Below the pieces are notes generated by a model. That model was not told the origin of the DNA. It saw only the letters and a list, made by a program, of their open reading frames with translations, and did no database searches. Below, in pieces: positions 44,462 to 47,647 of a DNA stretch of 47,647 bases (its first letter is position 1; every line of letters begins with the position of its first letter). This DNA comes from Candidatus Saccharimonadota bacterium (GTDB taxonomy: Bacteria; Patescibacteriota; Saccharimonadia; Saccharimonadales; Saccharimonadaceae), in contig JAUMUO010000003.1 of NCBI GenBank assembly GCA_030530605.1, forward strand, positions 47,063-94,709. Reading direction: 5' to 3'. A program made the translations under genes and the position numbers.

Positions 44462-45481
44462 ATGGATGGGCAATACCTTTCAAAACGAGTTCGGGCGACT
44501 GATTATTTGGTGGTGGCGCAGTTGTTTTTACAGTCCAATTTCCTGCTTGAGCGCGAACTAACTTTTGATGATATAAAGCCACGTTTACTTGGTCACTGGG
44601 GGACTTGCCACGGAATCGATTTAGCTTATTCGTGTCTGAAAGTATTTTTTGAAAACCGTAACAAAGACTTTTCATTTATTTTGGGGCCAGGGCACGGATT
44701 TCCAGCACTCCAAGCAAATTTGTTTTTAGACGGCGAGTTAGAGAAAATTGATCCCAATTTGAAAGGACTACCTGGAAATAATTTGGCTTATCTTTGTAAA
44801 CATTTTTCTTGGCCGGGTGGGTATCCGTCTCACGCTAGCCCGCTGACGCCGGGCGTAATTTGTGAGGGTGGTGAACTCGGCTACGCCCTGGGTGCGGCCT
44901 ATGGGGCGGCGCTGGGACATCCAGAAAAAACGATTGCGGTTTTAATTGGCGACGGCGAATTTGAAACTGCTACGGCGCTTGCTTCAATGAATTTAGTGAA
45001 ACTTTGTAACTCCAAACACCACGGAGCGGTCTTGCCGATTTTACATCTAAATAGTTATAAGATTTCCGGACCGACGATTTCGGGTAGAAAGTCCGAACGT
45101 GAACTATTTCACCAAATTCGTGGCTTTGGCTTTGAACCGATTTTAATTAACGGCACGCCGGGCTCGTTTGAACACGCTCTTTTAATTTCGGAAAGTTTTT
45201 ATGCTAAAATCCATAATGATAATGCTAAACTTGAAGACGCTTATGGTATTAAAGAGCATAACCGGATTCTTGATCCACCATTTATTATTATGAAGACCGA
45301 AAAGGGTGCTGGCGGTCCAGAATATGTAGCCGGCAAAAAAGTGGCAGGTAATTTCCTGGCACACCAAATTCCTTTGCCAAATGCCAAAACTGACCCAGAA
45401 GAATTAGCACAGCTTTCCGACTGGCTAAAGTCGTATCGCTTTAATGAATTGTTTGATGCCGAGAAAGGATTCTTATTATGA
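44462..45481 (+). CDS. Phosphoketolase, N-terminal (PP) half
   Basis: First of two genes that together make a phosphoketolase (xylulose 5-phosphate or fructose 6-phosphate to acetyl phosphate plus an aldose phosphate). This 339-residue part holds GHWGTCHG, GPGHG, EGGELGYALGAAYG, the thiamine-diphosphate motif GDGEFE and the late HQIPL histidine. Family members usually have GHWGTTPG and IHEGGELG; here these read GHWGTCHG and ICEGGELG. I choose ATG 44462 because TATAAT 44449-44454 is 7 bases before it; the ATG six bases earlier is too close. The last four bases (ATGA) overlap the second half. Confidence 0.9.
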   Translation: MDGQYLSKRVRATDYLVVAQLFLQSNFLLERELTFDDIKPRLLGHWGTCHGIDLAYSCLKVFFENRNKDFSFILGPGHGFPALQANLFLDGELEKIDPNLKGLPGNNLAYLCKHFSWPGGYPSHASPLTPGVICEGGELGYALGAAYGAALGHPEKTIAVLIGDGEFETATALASMNLVKLCNSKHHGAVLPILHLNSYKISGPTISGRKSERELFHQIRGFGFEPILINGTPGSFEHALLISESFYAKIHNDNAKLEDAYGIKEHNRILDPPFIIMKTEKGAGGPEYVAGKKVAGNFLAHQIPLPNAKTDPEELAQLSDWLKSYRFNELFDAEKGFLL

Positions 45482-46701
45482 GTTACTTAGATGAAATGCC
45501 AGATTTTGTTGAAAATCCCGGAGCAGAACAGTTCTCTTCTGCGAAGGCAATCGGGCATTTTCTAGCTTCAGAAATGAAACGCGACCCGCACCTATACTTG
45601 TTCTCGCCGGATGAAACTACTAGCAACAAGCTAGATGAAACCTATGGGGTTTCCAAACGGCTTTGGGACCTTCCGGAAGAAATCTGGGATTTGCCGGAGG
45701 CGAAAAACGGGCGGATTGTAGAACTACTTTCGGAAAATACCTTGTTTGCGATGATGGTTGGACATGTGCTTGGTAGCAAAGAACAGGCCTTTATGACGAG
45801 CTATGAATCTTTCTTCCAAATTATTTCTTCGCAAATTGTTCAGCATTTGAAATTCTTGAAGCAAGTGGAAGAGGCAGAGTGGCGCAAGGACGAGAACGGT
45901 AATCCTGAATTATTCCCGGCGATTAATTTGCTTTCTACTAGCACTTGCTGGCGCCAAGACCATAATGGGTTTTCACACCAGTCTCCGGCACTTATTTCTA
46001 CCCTGCTTTCAATTCCGAATCCACGAGTAAACTGTCTTTTCCCGATAGATGATGTAGCTTCGGCAGCGGCATTTGATTTTATGCTAGAATCTAGAAATGT
46101 TGTAAATCTTGCTACATTTAATAAGACTGACGAGCCACGCTTTATTGATAAAAATCACGCTTTGTTCCAACTTCAAAACGGCGGTGCGAGCGTATTCTCT
46201 TTCGCCTCAAATTGTCCTATGGAAGAGGAGCCGGACTATGTCTTTACGGCGGCGGGCGATATTGTTTCGCGCGAAGCAATAAACGCAGTAAAGATTTTGA
46301 ACGAAGATTTGCCGGAGATAAAAATTCGGTTCGTGAATATTGCGGCACTGTCTTACAATGCGATTGGTACGACAAAAAATCGTTTGTCTAATGAACTATT
46401 TGACCAATATTTTGGAAAGCACTGCGCGATTATCGCGAACTTCCACGGTTATCCGGAAACGCTGAAAAACATTTTAAAAAATTATGCCGACCCGATTCGG
46501 ATTCGGGCACACGGGTTTATGGAGCAGGGTTCTACGACCACGCCGTTTGAGATGCTGTCTCTAAACCAGACTTCGCGGTTTGACCTTGCGCTTGAAGTCG
46601 CACGCGACCAAAATAGAGAAGATTTAGTAGCAAAATATGAGGGACTCTTAAAATTAAACCACGAACACGCCTTAGAGCTCGGAATGGATTTACTTCTTTA
46701 A
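45478..46701 (+). CDS. Phosphoketolase, C-terminal (Pyr and C-domain) half
   Basis: Second part of the phosphoketolase, 407 residues. It contains SPDETTSNKL, LSENT with the catalytic glutamate (E86), the strongly conserved WRQDHNGFSHQ (159-168) and FMEQGSTTTPFEML. The two halves total about 746 residues against roughly 790-820 for the usual single chain; most of the missing length is the linker between domains. The ATGA overlap gives a one-to-one coupled translation signal. Both catalytic sets are retained, so a working two-subunit enzyme is likely. Confidence 0.9.
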   Translation: MSYLDEMPDFVENPGAEQFSSAKAIGHFLASEMKRDPHLYLFSPDETTSNKLDETYGVSKRLWDLPEEIWDLPEAKNGRIVELLSENTLFAMMVGHVLGSKEQAFMTSYESFFQIISSQIVQHLKFLKQVEEAEWRKDENGNPELFPAINLLSTSTCWRQDHNGFSHQSPALISTLLSIPNPRVNCLFPIDDVASAAAFDFMLESRNVVNLATFNKTDEPRFIDKNHALFQLQNGGASVFSFASNCPMEEEPDYVFTAAGDIVSREAINAVKILNEDLPEIKIRFVNIAALSYNAIGTTKNRLSNELFDQYFGKHCAIIANFHGYPETLKNILKNYADPIRIRAHGFMEQGSTTTPFEMLSLNQTSRFDLALEVARDQNREDLVAKYEGLLKLNHEHALELGMDLLL

Positions 46702-47433
46702 GCGATAGTAAATCGACGGGGCGAAGCGTACCGGAGCAAGGACTTTTTGAGCGCCGTGCTCTAAGAACATGAGACCGTTTTTTCTAAAGACTTTTTTGAG
46801 CTTCTTAGAGCGGAAGTTAGAAACGGAGCGAACTTTTTCAATTTTGAAGCCGGCATCTTTAAAAATCTTTTCAATATACTTCGGGTGATAATTATAAAAG
46901 ACGGTTTTTGTGACATCTTTACGGTTTTCAATGGAAAGATCAAACGGGTTGACATCCGACTTGCCGCGCCAGTAGCGGACCATCCGCGGGAGAGTCTTTT
47001 TGTTGGCGACTTCAATTACAGCTACGCCGCCCGGTTTCAAAATGCGATAGATTTCTTTGATGACTTTTTCAACATCCTCAAAATGGTGAGTGGCACGAAC
47101 CATAATGGCGGCGGAAAATTCCCCATCTTTGAATGGCATGTGGTAAGCATCGCCGGCCTTAGTATTGATGCGGTCGCCATAGATTTCTTTGGCCTGAGCT
47201 AACTCGGTCTTAGAATAATCAAAGAGAGTGGATTTTTTCGCGCGGTCTAAATACATCGGCGCAAGGCGGCCATAGCCACCAGCAATATCCACGATGCTGT
47301 CAATTTCTTTTGGTAAAAGTTTTTTGATGGCTAGTTTATCGGCGGCATCTTCATAGTCGCGCCCAGAATCTTTCCAGAATTTCTCATAATCATAGCCGTT
47401 GTAGTCAATAACGATGGGGTCTTTTTTGCTCAT
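46690..47433 (-). CDS. Class I SAM-dependent methyltransferase
   Basis: A 247-residue methyltransferase of the type 11 family. Motif I is IVDIAGGYGRLAP, followed by LFDYS and the AGDAYHMPFKDGEFSAAIMV segment; the basic C-terminus (FRSKKLKKVFRKNG) may contact membrane or nucleic acid. The substrate is unknown. TATAAT 47439-47444 overlaps the grpE stop codon and lies 5 bases before the ATG. The last 12 bases overlap the end of the convergent phosphoketolase gene. Confidence 0.85.
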   Translation of the reverse strand: MSKKDPIVIDYNGYDYEKFWKDSGRDYEDAADKLAIKKLLPKEIDSIVDIAGGYGRLAPMYLDRAKKSTLFDYSKTELAQAKEIYGDRINTKAGDAYHMPFKDGEFSAAIMVRATHHFEDVEKVIKEIYRILKPGGVAVIEVANKKTLPRMVRYWRGKSDVNPFDLSIENRKDVTKTVFYNYHPKYIEKIFKDAGFKIEKVRSVSNFRSKKLKKVFRKNGLMFLEHGAQKVLAPVRFAPSIYYRLKK

Positions 47434-47439
47434 AGTATA

Positions 47440-47647
47440 TTATAGCACAGTTTTCACTTTAACCATCGCGGGGCGGAGAATTTCCGAACCATACATGTAG
47501 CCGGGACGGAGAGTTTCGGAGACAACTTCTTTGTCACCGCTACCTTCCGCCATCAAGACAGCCTCATGAAGCTCTGGGTTAAACTCTGTGCCGGGAGCGG
47601 ACGGGATTTTTGTAAGGCCAAGTTCCAGGACAGTTTTTTCAAGCGTT
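47440..47647 (-). CDS. grpE: Nucleotide exchange factor GrpE, C-terminal part
   Basis: The last 68 codons of grpE; the start lies beyond the window. The beta-domain signature NPELHEAVLMAEGSGDKE followed by VSETLRPGYMYGSEILRPAMV is clear. GrpE releases ADP from DnaK, so dnaK and possibly hrcA may lie just outside the right edge, which would fit the CIRCE site found at clpC. The stop codon TAA is part of the -10 element of the next gene. Confidence 0.93.
   Translation of the reverse strand, partial: TLEKTVLELGLTKIPSAPGTEFNPELHEAVLMAEGSGDKEVVSETLRPGYMYGSEILRPAMVKVKTVL

Noticed and set aside
45470-45490. Programmed -1 frameshift joining the phosphoketolase halves
   Set aside because: No slippery heptamer or downstream stem is visible, and the ATGA overlap with the break in a linker is better explained by two genes. 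A sequencing error remains possible and is listed as a check.

Overview
The window looks like part of a chromosome from a small-genome, host-dependent or fermentative bacterium of the Candidate Phyla Radiation, most likely Saccharibacteria (TM7). This is an inference from style and content. Genes are densely packed with many ATGA/TAATG overlaps. The genetic code is standard (several genes end in TGA). Repair, translation, protein-quality and peptidoglycan genes are present, along with a pared-down fermentative carbon metabolism. No amino-acid or nucleotide biosynthesis genes, insertion sequences, phage genes or CRISPR arrays were seen.

Layout. 1-2846: an ABC-2 exporter (ATPase cut by the window edge, two permeases). 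2866-4762: hisS, then a short Erm/KsgA-type methyltransferase facing it. 4803-7939: a DsbA-like thiol oxidase, a membrane protein with a CPTC motif, and a fused ABC exporter. 7981-11564: glyS, ppa, recO, a single-domain response regulator and a soluble histidine kinase on one strand. 11584-16569: a membrane-anchored protein, xseB, xseA, an orphan two-TM protein, rpmA, a Trm11-like methyltransferase and rplY. 16638-18446: a sugar-kinase-like domain fused to class I aldolase. 18492-25301: uvrA, an orphan gene with a long structured leader, aspS, a second DsbA-like protein and a CBS protein. 25302-25600: a structured minus-strand transcript with a 30-codon ORF. 25601-33640: uppP, tRNA-Ser, tRNA-Met, yebC, a pseudopilin, a PH-domain protein, ruvB, rubrerythrin, ruvA, ruvC, an HD phosphohydrolase and radA. 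33696-40371: clpP, a membrane protein with an HELLH motif, clpC under a CIRCE operator, pgk and pyk. 40413-47647: tRNA-Arg, a PIN-TRAM protein, a class A PBP, a small membrane protein, a two-gene phosphoketolase, a methyltransferase and the end of grpE.

Themes. (1) Carbon metabolism: class I aldolase, phosphoglycerate kinase, pyruvate kinase and phosphoketolase suggest sugar phosphates feed lower glycolysis, partly through a phosphoketolase branch. Two of these enzymes have unusual architecture: an aldolase fused to a kinase-fold domain that lacks the usual catalytic motif, and a phosphoketolase divided into two coupled genes. (2) Transcription and translation signals: at 18 genes a -10 hexamer lies only 5-7 nt before the start codon, predicting leaderless mRNAs. 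This rule also corrects several start codons. A smaller set (ppa, rplY, radA, yebC, pgk, rubrerythrin and two orphan genes) has Shine-Dalgarno leaders. (3) Against this background, two loci have long structured 5' leaders and are the best candidates for undescribed regulation: 21939-22112 and 25306-25542. (4) Protein quality control: clpC, an HELLH membrane protein and clpP form one cluster controlled by a CIRCE site, and grpE lies at the right edge.
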